A DNA stretch of 64,000 nt from positions 52,931,249-52,995,248 of the forward strand of contig NC_088295.1 in the NCBI RefSeq assembly GCF_032854445.1, given 5' to 3'. Shown here in pieces: positions 12,697-22,714 of the stretch. The position numbers and the translations under genes are program-made. The stretch is from Liolophura sinensis. Its lineage: Eukaryota > Mollusca > Polyplacophora > Chitonida > Chitonidae. How positions within the stretch are numbered: position 1 is the first letter of the stretch; each line of letters begins with the position of its first letter. Under the pieces are notes generated by a model that did not search any database, had not been told where the DNA came from, and saw only the letters and a list, made by a program, of their open reading frames with translations.

Positions 12697-12718
12697 AAGC
12701 AAAACAAATCCTACCTAC

Positions 12719-12814
12719 CTATTTCACAAAAAGGACCCATATAACCATGACGACAGGAGCATGTCTCTGGAGCAATGCAATGGCCGCCATTTTGACACTC
12801 TCCAGAACAAGAGG
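12719..12814 (-). CDS. NELL1/2: NELL exon: EGF4 (non-calcium)
   Basis: 96 nt, phase 1 both ends; acceptor CTTTAG, donor GTAGGT. It encodes SCSGECQNGGHCIAPETC, then SCRHGYMGPFCEI, matching the short vertebrate EGF4 (F-C-E-E-G-C-x-x-G-G-T-C-V-A-P). There is no D-x-D-E motif. The donor is followed 22 nt later by a 20-base G tract (poly-C on the plus strand at 12,677-12,696). A second GTAGG four bases downstream would break the frame. Confidence 0.95.
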   Translation of the reverse strand, partial: PLVLESVKMAAIALLQRHAPVVMVIWVLFVK

Positions 12815-13159
12815 CTAAAGGCAAAAAAAATTTTAACATAAGAAAGGGTCAACTTCTCATTTTTAATGATAAAAAAAAAACAATGAACAAATTTAAACAA
12901 GGAAATCTAACAACTTATTCTGAAGACATTGTACAGTTGAGACTTAATTAAAATTAGATTATTTTTAATCCATTGTTGAACAAAGGTAGTCACTCTGATT
13001 ACATATTTTCGTTTCCAACCAAAACAAAAAAATTATCAGGAAGCTGATTTTTAAGCAAGCCTACAAGATGTTGCCTGTAAGACACACATGGACGCAAAAC
13101 TTCAGTTCAAGAAAATCAAGCACGGATCTCTTGAATATTGTAATTGAAGGTAATTAATA

Positions 13160-13427
13160 CACACACAGAACATCAACGATAGCAAATCCCCCTTATGTGC
13201 TTTACATGTATATATATATCACCTCAGCTCAATATATCCACCACTTTTTGAGATACCACCCCTGAACATTTGCCTGGATATTCGTGAATTTTATAATTTA
13301 TGGCAATTAATATGCAGAGTGCCACAATGATATACCACTTGTGTTACTGTGCTCTAAATGTATGCAAACCTGAGCTCATTACATGCAATGTGTCTTGAGA
13401 TACCTTTCAGGGTTTGATATAAGGACT
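13160..13427. repeat. Unnamed dispersed repeat, two partial copies, broken by a SINE
   Basis: CTCAGCTCAATATATCCACC at 13,222 and CCTGAGCTCATTACATGCAA at 13,371, both followed by a GAGATACC segment, match sequence at 17.89 and 18.36 kb. The first copy continues into the CACCCCTGAACATTTGCCTG segment also seen at 18.4 kb. Confidence 0.5.
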
Positions 13428-13660
13428 TATTTATTTGATAGATGTTTTACGCCGTTCTCAAGAACATTTCACTAATATGACAGGGGCCACCATTACTTTG
13501 GGAGGAAACCAGGCAGAGTCCGGCACAAACCCACAGAAATCCACAGGTAGCTGGCAGACCATCCCACGTACGGCCTGAGAGGAAGCCAGAAAGCACTGAA
13601 CTCACAGTGACCACACTGGTAGGAGGTTCCTGGGTCATTGCTTGGCATGTTAACACATTG
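13428..13660 (-). mobile_element. SINE family A, diverged
   Basis: The TTTATTTGATAGATGTTTTAC tail region (read as GATGTTTTACGCCGTTCTCA), the ACCATTACTTTGGGAGGAAA core and the CCTGGGTCATTG head identify it. No clear target-site duplication; several small deletions. Confidence 0.85.
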
Positions 13661-13896
13661 GCATCCAATGAAAATCACAGAATTCATTCAATATACCAAA
13701 CATGAGCGCAAGTTAGGCTGGTTTCCAAACTTGATTTTCACCACGGAGACGTGCACACAAAATTTCATCAAACTGAAATGCACAATATTTCATGCCGTTA
13801 TTGCGCAAAGTGTGCGAGACGGAAGGATAAAAAGCCCTTGTTTTTGTCTAACTATGATACAACATAACACTGATACACAGGGATTGTTGAACTTAC

Positions 13897-14019
13897 GCTG
13901 GCAATGTCCCCCCTGGAGGGAGTAGCCGGTCTGACACTGGCAGATGTAACTTCCGGCTGTGTTCACACATACTGCCTGCTCACCACATGTATGGGCCTCA
14001 GTGTCACATTCGTCCACAT
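13897..14019 (-). CDS. NELL1/2: NELL exon: EGF3 (calcium-binding)
   Basis: 123 nt, phase 1 both ends; acceptor CCTCAG, donor GTAAGT. It encodes DVDECDTEAHTCGEQAVCVN, then TAGSYICQCQTGYSLQGGHC. D-V-D-E-C and the C-x-N-x4-Y-x-C hydroxylation consensus show a calcium-binding EGF domain. The join to the next exon makes a proline codon before S-C-S-G-E-C, without a linker. Confidence 0.96.
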
Positions 14020-14221
14020 CTGAGGAACAGAATGTTACATAGCACCTGTGTCCACACACAACATCTGCTCTCACAGGACAGTGAGGTTTGGAGCATTACC
14101 ATTACCTCACAACTCATTGTGACCATTACGTGATCAGAAGTGATAAATTTGCCAATGAGACAAGATCTCTCATAAATTTAACCTGTTCTAATTAATCTAA
14201 CACAACCGTCACCTAGCTTTC

Positions 14222-15235
14222 ACACATCCTAATGTTTTGCCTTTACCAACCACCACACATCCCACTCAACCCAGACTCCAAATACCCCACCCAGCTCCCA
14301 CAAAACCTTCTCACACACCATTCACCCAACCCACCTGTCCTTCACAAACCCCACCCAACAAGAACCCAACCCGCCCAAGCTCCTCTCAACCACGCAAAAT
14401 CTACCCACCCATCTAATTTCCACTCAACATAAACCACCCCACCCAATCTCCAAGCAACCCACCTGCCCCAACATACTTCACCCAACCTCCACAGACCCCA
14501 CCCAATTTCAACCACACTAATCCACACCCAACCACACTACACCCTACCAACTTCAACCACTCTAAACCATAACCAGCCTCCACATACCCCACCCAACCTC
14601 AACCACACTAATCCACACCCAACCACACTACACCCTACCAACTTCAACCACTCTAAACCACACCCAGCCTACACATAACCCACCAAACCTAAACCACACC
14701 CAACAACACTACACCCTACCAACTTCAACCACTCTAAACCACACCCAGCCTCCACGGACCCCACCCAACCTCAACCACACTAATCCACACCCAACCACAC
14801 TACACCCTACCCAACTTCAATCACTCTAACCCACACCCAGCCTCCACATACCCCACTAAACCTCAACCACACTAATCCCACCCAACCACACTACACCCTA
14901 CCAACTTCAACCACTCTAAACCACACCCAGCCTTCACATACCCCACCAAACCTAAACCACACTAATCCACACCCAACCACACTACACTCCACCCAACTTC
15001 AACCACTCTAAACCACACCCAGCCTCCACACACTCAACCAAAACTAAACCACATTAATCCACACCCAACCACACTACACCCCACCCAACTTCAATCACTC
15101 TAAACCACACCCAGCCTCCACATACCCCACCAAACCTAAACCACACTAATCCACACCCAACCACACTACACCCCACCCAACTTCAACCACTCTAAACCAC
15201 ACCCAGCCTCCAAACCCTAATATGCCCCACCAAAC
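14222..15235. repeat. C/A-only tandem repeat, about 90-bp unit
   Basis: About 1 kb almost free of G on the plus strand, with a unit built of ACCACACTAATCCACACCCA, ACCACACTACACCCTACC, AACTTCAACCACTCTAAACC and ACACCCAGCCTCCACATACC. It fills part of the intron between the EGF2 and EGF3 exons. Confidence 0.93.
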
Positions 15236-17182
15236 ACCTGATATGGATCAAACTCATTCACCCGATTCTCACCACCCATTCAGTTTTCAGACATGAAACG
15301 TGACCATTACATATCTCTTCTACCTCCCTGGGTTTCATTCCATCTCACTCCACCGTATCAACCCAACAAACCTTAATAGGTATCTCCCAGACACTCATAC
15401 CTCACCTGGTTAGCCTGACCTCTTCCATACCTGGCCATCAAAAATTTCATCAGCCATGAATCAGTTTAATAACTGAGATAGTTACAGGAAGTGTAAATGA
15501 CCATCACTGTGGGGCAAACAGCCCTACATACCCCCAGTAGTTTCAAGTCAAAGACAGGTGTGTAGTAGCATAGGTATAAATGGTTTGTTTGTCCCACATA
15601 AGATCCGTTTTGCACATGCACACTGATGCACCATTCCGAAAAGCTATATCTGGCTTAAGGAGTCAAATACTAATGACAATCTGACAATCATTCAATCAGA
15701 GGAAAATAGCACTCCACAGCTTATTTTCTCAACGATAACATTTCGGTTTGTTAATTACATCAAGTTTTAGATTTATTTTATGAAACAGCTTGTATTTTTG
15801 TGTACGGAAGAGTGAATTATCATTTAATAGCAATATTTTAGCCCCTATTTCAGCCCTCCATTATCCTCAATGTCCACAGGCCTTTCCCACAAAGGCAAGT
15901 TTCACCCAGGTCAACATATGAAATATGATTTAAACACTTAGTTTTAGGTCATGTGTCCTTGAAGTCGAACAGCCTTGAAGTCCAAGTCATCAATGTCATG
16001 TCAGCATTAAGACCTTCGAAACACCCTTAAAAAAATTAAGTTTTTAGAGAAGTTATTTGATTAAATACTTAAGCTTAGTACACTGCTATTGACAAAAGGT
16101 AGGCTTATAACGAGACTGTTACCCATGCGCAGTACATAGACACATACATTGTAAAATGTTCATCTTTCTTGTCTGATAGAATTCCTAGTACCCGGTAATG
16201 CATGCACGATGCTATCAGGCAACGATAAGGCACCATGTCCCCTTCACTGTAAACCCCTTGAACCATAGCTGCAGAATACTTCCTTCATGTAACAACGATT
16301 AAGGGAATATCCATATACACTTCCTCTTAAATATTTCACCAAAAACAGCATGTTTGTTCAATTGCAGCACAGAAAGAAAAAATAAATCACCATTTCCTTG
16401 GGGTTGTTCTTTTTTCACCCCGAATTTACAGATGAAGCAGTATTTTGCAGCATATTGTTCTGAATGCAGTAAAGGCAAGAGAAAATGACCACAAGCAGGT
16501 GACTAAACAGGTGAGGAGTCTGACTGGAAATCTAGTCTAATTTACATCTGTTTAGTTGGCCTTGCATGAAGTCCTCTCTTAGCTTTGCCAGATTTTGGAC
16601 GCACGACACATGGTCATGCACCAATGAAAAACAAACACAGAGAAAAGTATTTTGTAAAAAGGAAATGGGATTTATTTTTCCTTAAAACCTACAGCTGATT
16701 TATCCCAGAGGTAGAAAAATTGAGTCATCATAACAAATGCTTTCTGTATTTGTTTCATTATAATTCTGTTTTTCTTTTTTCGTCTTTTTTTGTAATTTTA
16801 ATTTTTTTTTTTTGTTTTTTTTTTTTTTTGTTTGGACTAATTGTTTTTTTACATTATCGCATTTCTCTCCCAACTAGAAAATAGACTTTCTACACCATGA
16901 CTGGGAGAATTCCTCTCTATTATATACTCACAGATCTGGTCGCCCAATCGGGAGTGTAGCAAATACAGAATACTGTACAAAGTGGTAAGCACATATAAAA
17001 TACTGTAGACATCTAGAATTAGTCCGGGATTTCTCTGTTTATACAAACTGTGCACAGTTTTGTACGTATGCGTATTGGCGCACACACACATACACATGCT
17101 GCCTGCCCTTACAGGACCCCACCAAACAGTAGACAGGCTCCAACCACCATCACAGACTGTACAAGCACTAAACCCGCGCTAC
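15236..17182. other. Intron sequence, nothing recognised
   Basis: Part of the intron between EGF2 and EGF3. It holds a T-rich stretch at 16,760-16,850 and no coding signal on either strand. Confidence 0.6.
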
Positions 17183-17335
17183 CTTCACACAAGTCGTCAC
17201 TTGAGTCATCGTTCCTCCCCTTTTTGTGACCCCCAGCACACTGGCATCGGTATGCACCAATTGTGTTCACGCAGAATGTGTTGCCATGGCAGTGGTGACC
17301 ATTTCTTCCTCCCTCGGTCAAGCATTCGTCAACAT
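17183..17335 (-). CDS. NELL1/2: NELL exon: EGF2 (calcium-binding)
   Basis: 153 nt, phase 1 both ends. It encodes DVDECLTEGGRNGHHCHGNT, then FCVNTIGAYRCQCAGG and a hydrophilic loop KKGRNDDSSDDLCE. D-V-D-E-C and C-x-N-x4-Y-x-C mark a calcium-binding EGF repeat. The loop before the last cysteine is longer and more acidic/basic than usual. The donor reads GTAGCG, which departs from the GTRAGT consensus at positions +4 to +6; the phase and the homology nevertheless fix this border. Confidence 0.93.
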
Positions 17336-17643
17336 CTGGAATAATCCATCATTGATTCAATCTATTTATTCGATTGTTGTTTAAGCTCTACTCAAGAATT
17401 GGATTATTAAATTATTACTTTTCAACTGCACTGATGGTACAAATAATATAAATAATTATCAAATAACATAAATAATTATCAAATAATAATTATCTCTGGA
17501 TGATGTGACACTTGTACGAAGTTCAGACTGCTATAACAAAGTGTCTCCACCAATTGCAGACTCGATCCTTCCATACACCTACCACCGATTGAAAACTTAG
17601 ATTTGGTAGCAAGACTACCAAAAAGATTGTCTCATCAAACTTT

Positions 17644-17764
17644 GAGTGAGTGAGTGAGTGAGTGCGTGCCTCTTTTAAGGCCTTAAGTGTAACTCAACCC
17701 AGGATTGACCCTGGACCTACCATTCTAAATCATACGCTCTACCAACTGTGCTATCGGGGCCGGT
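17644..17764 (-). mobile_element. SINE family B, head and tail only (internal deletion)
   Basis: In inverse orientation the sequence reads GGCCCCGATAGCACAGTTGG and TAGAGCG, a clear tRNA-like box A, then GGTCCAGGGTCAATCCTGGG, and ends in a (CACT)n tail. The central domain is missing. Near-identical 12-bp flanks (TCATCAAACTTT and TCATCCAACTTT) lie at 17,632-17,643 and 17,765-17,776. Confidence 0.85.
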
Positions 17765-17814
17765 TCATCCAACTTTAAAGTCAAGAATTTTCATAATTAA
17801 TGGTGAATAACACA

Positions 17815-18440
17815 GATAGTTACATGTAATATGCCCACAGAGCATGCACAATTGAGCATCCCGCCCACCCTGTACTTTCCATGTATATGTATGCACAGGC
17901 AGAGCTCAATGCTTGCAGCGCTTTTCAAGATACCACATCTATAGTAACACTGATTCCAATACACAAGTTGTCAGGTTATGAATTTTGTATTTTACTATAA
18001 TAAATGTGCACATACATTGTAGGGCATTAATGATGGAGCATCCTCCTCATATTATTATATTTCTGTGCATGCATACAAATTCATTTATTTATTTATGTGA
18101 TTTGTGTTTTATGCCGTGCTCAAGAATATTTCACTTATATGATGGCGGCCAGCATTATGGTGGGAGAAAACCCGGCAGAGCCAGGAGGAAATCCACGACC
18201 GTCCGCAGGTTGCTGCCAGACCTTCCCATGTACGGCGGGAGAGGAAGCCAGCATGAGCTGGACTTGAACTCACAGCGACCGCATTGGTCAGAGACTCTTG
18301 GGTCATTACGCTCCGCTAGCGGGCTAACCGACAGAGGCACAGAGGCCCCTAACATGCATACAAACCTGAGCTCATTACATCCAGTACTTTTTTAAATACC
18401 ACCCTTAATGTTTACCTTAACACTGGTTTGGACGTTACTG
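17815..18440. repeat. Unnamed dispersed repeat, two copies, the second split by a SINE
   Basis: The first copy (17,815-17,960) has GAGCATCCCGCCCACC and GCAGAGCTCAATGCTTGCAG. The second (about 18,010-18,080, resuming at 18,353-18,440) has GATGGAGCATCCTCCTC and CCTGAGCTCATTACATCCAG then AAATACCACCCTTAATGTTT. The SINE at 18,080-18,352 sits inside the second copy. Confidence 0.55.
18080..18352 (-). mobile_element. SINE family A, full length, with target-site duplication
   Basis: Tail (TTTATTTATG, GTGTTTTATGCCGTGCTCAA), core and head (GGGCTAACCGACAGAGGCAC) are all present. The repeat CATGCATACAAA flanks it at 18,068-18,079 and 18,353-18,364. It is inserted in an older dispersed repeat. Confidence 0.93.
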
Positions 18441-18752
18441 AATACTGACCCAGACACTTTGGGTGTAACATACATCAGCAACACCTGTACTTTGTACAGA
18501 CAAACTAATGATTCCTCCAAGCATTGTAGTATACACAACTGGGATCCTAAGGAATTAACAGAATAGTTTCCTGTGGTAACAGAACAATTACAAAAACAAT
18601 TCTGTTCTAAGCAAAAGCATCCTGTCTGATACTGGAAAAGATGGATATGCATGTGTGTACATGTGTATAAGTCCCATGAGCATATGCCTTGCCACACCCA
18701 CACCCTGACATGTCAAAGACATTTTAGCTTAAGTCACTCCTTAGAACTGTAA

Positions 18753-18922
18753 TGGGGTCCTCCGTAGCTCAGTAGGTTAGCATAATGACCCATTAGTCTC
18801 TCACCAATGCGGTCGTTGTGAGTTCAAGTCCAGCTCATGCCCCCACCATAATCCTGGACGCCGTCGTGTAAGTGAAATATTCTTGAGTACGGCGTAAAAC
18901 ACCAATCAAATAAACAAATAAA
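18753..18922 (+). mobile_element. SINE family A, plus orientation, internal deletion
   Basis: The head reads GGGGTCCTCCGTAGCTCAGT and AGGTTAGC (box A-like), then TGTGAGTTCAAGTCCAGCTC (box B-like), and the tail TTGAGTACGGCGTAAAACAC. About 80 bp between CTCATG and CCCACCATAA is missing relative to other copies. The repeat TAGAACTGTAA flanks it at 18,742-18,752 and 18,923-18,933. Confidence 0.93.
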
Positions 18923-19150
18923 TAGAACTGTAAGTATTGCTACGAAACTTGGAAAATTTGAAACTTATTTACTGTACCCTATTTACATGTACCCACATAT
19001 TCCTTGAAACAGAAATTTTTTTTGTTCTAAATGCAACTGTTTAGACTAAAACTGCATTTAAAACTGCTAAACAAACATGGCCATTTTAGCAACAATACCT
19101 CTGTATGCTACAACGGTTTGGGTCAACAGGATATATGAACAATGACTTAC

Positions 19151-19264
19151 CTTCGCACTCCCTCCCATCCCCATGGAAACCAGCCCTACACTGACAAGCA
19201 TAGCGAGTATCCAAGTTGACACATGTGGCGTTGACATGGCAGTCGTGGCCTTGAGAGCAGAAAT
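19151..19264 (-). CDS. NELL1/2: NELL exon: EGF1
   Basis: 114 nt, phase 1 both ends; donor GTAAGT. It encodes FCSQGHDCHVNATCVNLDTR, then YACQCRAGFHGDGREC, a complete six-cysteine EGF repeat. It lacks the D-x-D-E calcium motif at its start, as does the first EGF repeat of vertebrate NELL, but carries the C-x-N-x4-Y-x-C consensus for beta-hydroxylation. N-A-T is a glycosylation sequon. Confidence 0.96.
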
Positions 19265-19639
19265 CTGTGCCTGACAACAGCAATCCGAAACACCCATCCA
19301 TCACCAACTGATACATCTAAACCCAATCCATGATTAGTTCAAATATTACATTTCATCGGTGACACCTGAAATCTGACCTTGCAACTTTGCCACAGGCCTA
19401 CGGTACAAAAAGAAATAAATTCCAGTTTTTGATTGAAACTTTGGATGTGGCATTTGTATTTCCAAATCAGGTACAAACCTAACTGATCTTGGAATCAGGA
19501 GTCTGAAGCCAGTGAGAAGATATCGGAATTAAGATAAAATGTCTACTATAAAACCAATTTTAATTTTCTTTTTCTAGCTGACGATATGCAACATCCTGTA
19601 AAACCGAGGTAAATCAAATCAGCAACCTTAGGGCCTAAC

Positions 19640-19772
19640 AACCTGTCTAGCTCTTCACTAGTAATTTATCTAGCTATTCACTAGTAATTAATCTAGCTCT
19701 TCACTAGTAATTAATCTAGTAATTAATCTAGCTCTTCACTAGTAATTAATCTAGCTCTTCACAAGTAATTCG
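19640..19772. repeat. Short tandem array, 23-bp unit
   Basis: About six copies of TCTAGCTCTTCACTAGTAAT plus TAA, in the intron between VWC2 and EGF1. Confidence 0.88.
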
Positions 19773-20663
19773 TCCATCGTATCAATGAAATAAGAAACCA
19801 CACAGGTTTTGCAGAATATGATGTATTTATTCAATCATTTTCATTTCACCAGTGTTTAATGCTGTACTCAATGATGTCTTTACCTATTTGACAGTTTTAA
19901 CACCCAAAAAGCTTCTATCGGGGAAAAAAATATTATCGGAATAAATCAGTCAAGCCTAACTTTTGCCCCCAAACTCTACCCAGTGAAGCTTATGATAGCC
20001 TACACCTGTCAGAAACTTAAACGAGGTCAATTATTACGAATCCACTAAGTGCACTTGACTTGCACAACTATTACGGCTGTTATCAAAAATCTTCACATTA
20101 GGTTTTGTTTTACATTTTTAAGCCACACAAACACTGACAAAATTTAAGTGAAGACAGATTTAACTTCTTGCATAACACTGGTACACTTTAATCAAGTAAA
20201 ATAATTACGAAGAGGAGAAAATCAGGGAAATGAATGCAATCACTGCACTGTATCTTACTACTTATTTAGTTTTTTTTATTCATTTATTTATAGGAAGTGT
20301 AAAAAAAAAAAAAAAAACATTTTATAACTCCTTTAATAACACTTTTTCACTGTTTCTTCTATTATCCTATTATTCTATTAGACATGCTTACGTCAACTCT
20401 TCACTCTATTAAAGCTAAACACAAGCATGCCAAAGTAAACAGATCATCTGACTGACCAATAAGTTCGGTGAAGCCGGGAGAAATATACGTGCATCATTTG
20501 ACGGGACAAATCAGAAGTCATCTTCATGCACTGCTGCTACAGTAAGCTGTAACCCTGAAGATTCCGTGGGTGAGCTGGTTAAGAGAAAGCAGCTTTTTTT
20601 CTAAGCTTGGGCTGAGTGGTCAGACCAGCTGCAGTAATTACTGGTAGTAATGTGGGAGGTTAC

Positions 20664-20766
20664 CTCTACACACTGGACAGCATTCCCCTTGAACAGACAA
20701 CTGATCCTCTTCTGAACAATTTAATGGCGGGCAGCTGTCTTCTTTTTCACAGATCATATTACCATC
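20664..20766 (-). CDS. NELL1/2: NELL exon: second half of VWC2
   Basis: 103 nt, phase 0 in, phase 1 out; acceptor CTTCAG, donor GTAACC. It encodes DGNMICEKEDSCPPLNCSEE, then QLSVQGECCPVCR. The C-P-P-L-N-C-S-E motif is identical to vertebrate NELL VWC2, and G-E-C-C-P-V-C ends the domain. The intron to the previous exon is only 199 bp, the shortest in the gene. Confidence 0.96.
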
Positions 20767-20965
20767 CTGAAGAGATATAGCCAGAGAAAAAAAACGTTGA
20801 TGATGGTTGTCAACAACTGGCTCCAAGTCGGCTTCAATTCAGAATGCTCTCTGTCGTATACCAAGAACTACACCTCGTGAAAACAAAAATTGGAAAAATA
20901 TTAACAACAAATTTGTGTCCTTCACACTTCAGAAAAAGTCTTAAGGTATTATCTGTGTTACTTAC

Positions 20966-21045
20966 ATTACACATACAGATAACACAAGGCCTGGGTATAG
21001 AACTCTCCCCATGGTCATAATACTCTCCTAGGTAGTAACAATCAT
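20966..21045 (-). CDS. NELL1/2: NELL exon: first half of VWC2
   Basis: 80 nt, phase 1 in, phase 0 out; donor GTAAGT, acceptor GTTACAG. It encodes NDCYYLGEYYDHGES and then PRPCVICMCN, matching the C-x-Y-x-G-x-x-x-x-x-G and C-x-x-C-x-C halves of a VWC repeat. Five further copies of its acceptor and first few codons sit immediately upstream at exact 39-bp spacing, and a related 45-bp array lies a little further upstream. The border given is the copy that leads straight into unique exon sequence. Confidence 0.9.
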
Positions 21046-21265
21046 CTGTAACAATAGAATAAAGAGAATTAGTGAAACAATTGTCTGTAACAATAGAATA
21101 AAGAGAATTAGTACAACAATAATCTGTAACAACAGAATAAAGAGAATTGCTGCAACAATCATCTGTAACAATAGAATAAAGAGAATCAGTGCAACAATCA
21201 TCTGTAACAATAGAATAAAGAGAATTGGTGCAACAATCATCTGTAACAATAGAATAAAGAGAATT
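21037..21265. repeat. 39-bp tandem array carrying copies of the VWC2 exon acceptor
   Basis: Six units at exact 39-bp spacing (plus-strand CTG at 21,046, 21,085, 21,124, 21,163, 21,202 and 21,241). In the gene's sense each unit is a pyrimidine-rich TTCTCTTTATTCTATTG, then TTACAG, then the first codons of the VWC2 exon (ATGATTGTT or a close variant). The copy nearest the gene's 3' side is the real exon start. All six keep AG. In the exon's frame the units read about DDCCTNSLYSIVT without a stop. Confidence 0.95.
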
Positions 21266-21480
21266 ACCCTATTTCTTTTAAAATTTGGGACACCTACTCT
21301 GCTCATTTTAGCCAATATAAATCTAACTGTAGCACGAATATTGAGCTTCTTTTTTCTGACATGGTTAAACCATCTCACGAACAACACACTCATTTCTTTA
21401 CTTTCCAAAAGGCTGGTAAAGAAATGTAATATTCTACTTTCAACACTTATTATATCTATCCCAACATTTACAGTAGTGCA

Positions 21481-21740
21481 AAAATCATCTGTAACACACA
21501 AATACAGAGAATTACATGAAGTGTAACAATCATCTGTAACATACAAATACAGAGAATTATATGAAGTGTAACAATCATCTGTAACATACAAATACAGAGA
21601 ATTACATGAAGTGTAACAATCATCTCTAATGCAAGAACAACAGAGCATTAGAATGATTGAACTGAATATAAGAATATGCTAGTATTAATCATCTGTAATA
21701 CAGTACATAGAATTACACAGTAACAATCATCTGTTATCTG
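21481..21740. repeat. 45-bp tandem array, related acceptor-like units
   Basis: Four units at 45-bp spacing (21,489, 21,534, 21,579, 21,624) and two degenerate ones (21,693, 21,731). Sense-strand units read TATGTTACAG then ATGATTGTT, the same border as in the 39-bp array. In the VWC2 exon frame they read DDCYTSCNSLYLYVT. The 220 bp between the two arrays is unique sequence. Confidence 0.9.
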
Positions 21741-21786
21741 AAATTATTAGCACTTAAAGTCACTACACTCTTTTGTAGGTAAGGAT

Positions 21787-22038
21787 ATATTTATTTTGAT
21801 CAGCGTTTTATGATGCACTCAAGAATATTTTCAATTATACCACAGCGGCCAGCATTATGGTAAGAGAAAACCTCTGCCCAGGAAACTCACAACCATCCGC
21901 AGGTTTCTTGAAGACCTTCCCACGTATGTCTGAAGAGGAAGCCAGCATGAGCTGAACTTGACCTCACAGTGATCAGATCCGCGAGAGGCTCCTGGCAGTG
22001 TGCTGCCTTAGCAGGCTAACCAGCAGGCCACAGAGGCC
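21787..22038 (-). mobile_element. SINE family A, diverged
   Basis: The GCGTTTTATGATGCACTCAA tail, CAGCATTATGGTAAGAG core and AACCAGCAGGCCACAGAGGC head identify it. No target-site duplication recognised. Confidence 0.85.
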
Positions 22039-22714
22039 AATTTCTATGTATAAATAAGCATATCATAATGTGCTGCATATGAATGTGAAGCAGATGAGTG
22101 AACACCAGTTGTGTTTAACTAGGGATGATAGAGACTGCTGAAAAGCTAGAATGTGTAGGCTTGAAATATTGGAATTATGGTAACTTTTGCCCTTTATGGA
22201 AAAATAAACTTTTTAGATGTATACCTACACAGATTTGTACATGAGGCGTTGACTCAAGTCCTGTCTTATTGTTACCCGTTCATCACAACAACCTCCAATT
22301 TTAATGTTGTGAAACAAAATCTGTCATTTTTTTTAAGAGATGGCTGGGTGTGAAATACAAAAATGTAATAAGTGATATCTAACTACGTAAAATATAGCAC
22401 TTTTCTCTGGGAAGGAAATTCTGATATTTCATTTTTATTTAACTATATATTTAACATTTCTAAATTCTCTAGCAAATGTAAACTGAGGCAGCCTTGAATG
22501 TGTACAAAAGAATAATGAAATAATGAAGACATCGCCACTTTAATTTCAAAAGGTACATGGGTTTGGATCCTCATGCTGGGATCTTTATCAAGAGAGTAAC
22601 AATTATTATTTCAAATACAATAAATTGTATACATACACTGTAATTATTTAATACCAGCAACCAATCAAATGTGGTCTTTACCGCATAAAAATGTTATTCA
22701 TCTAAAGAGAGGAT

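Noticed and set aside
12715-12718. Alternative EGF4 donor GTAGGA four bases downstream
   Set aside because: It would shift the frame relative to the EGF5 exon.
17644-18922. tRNA genes suggested by box A and box B-like sequence
   Set aside because: The matches are heads of SINEs with tails and target-site duplications; no complete cloverleaf was seen.
21028-21648. Minus-strand 206-codon open frame
   Set aside because: Mostly the 39- and 45-bp arrays in a frame other than that of the VWC2 exon; the real exon uses a different frame.
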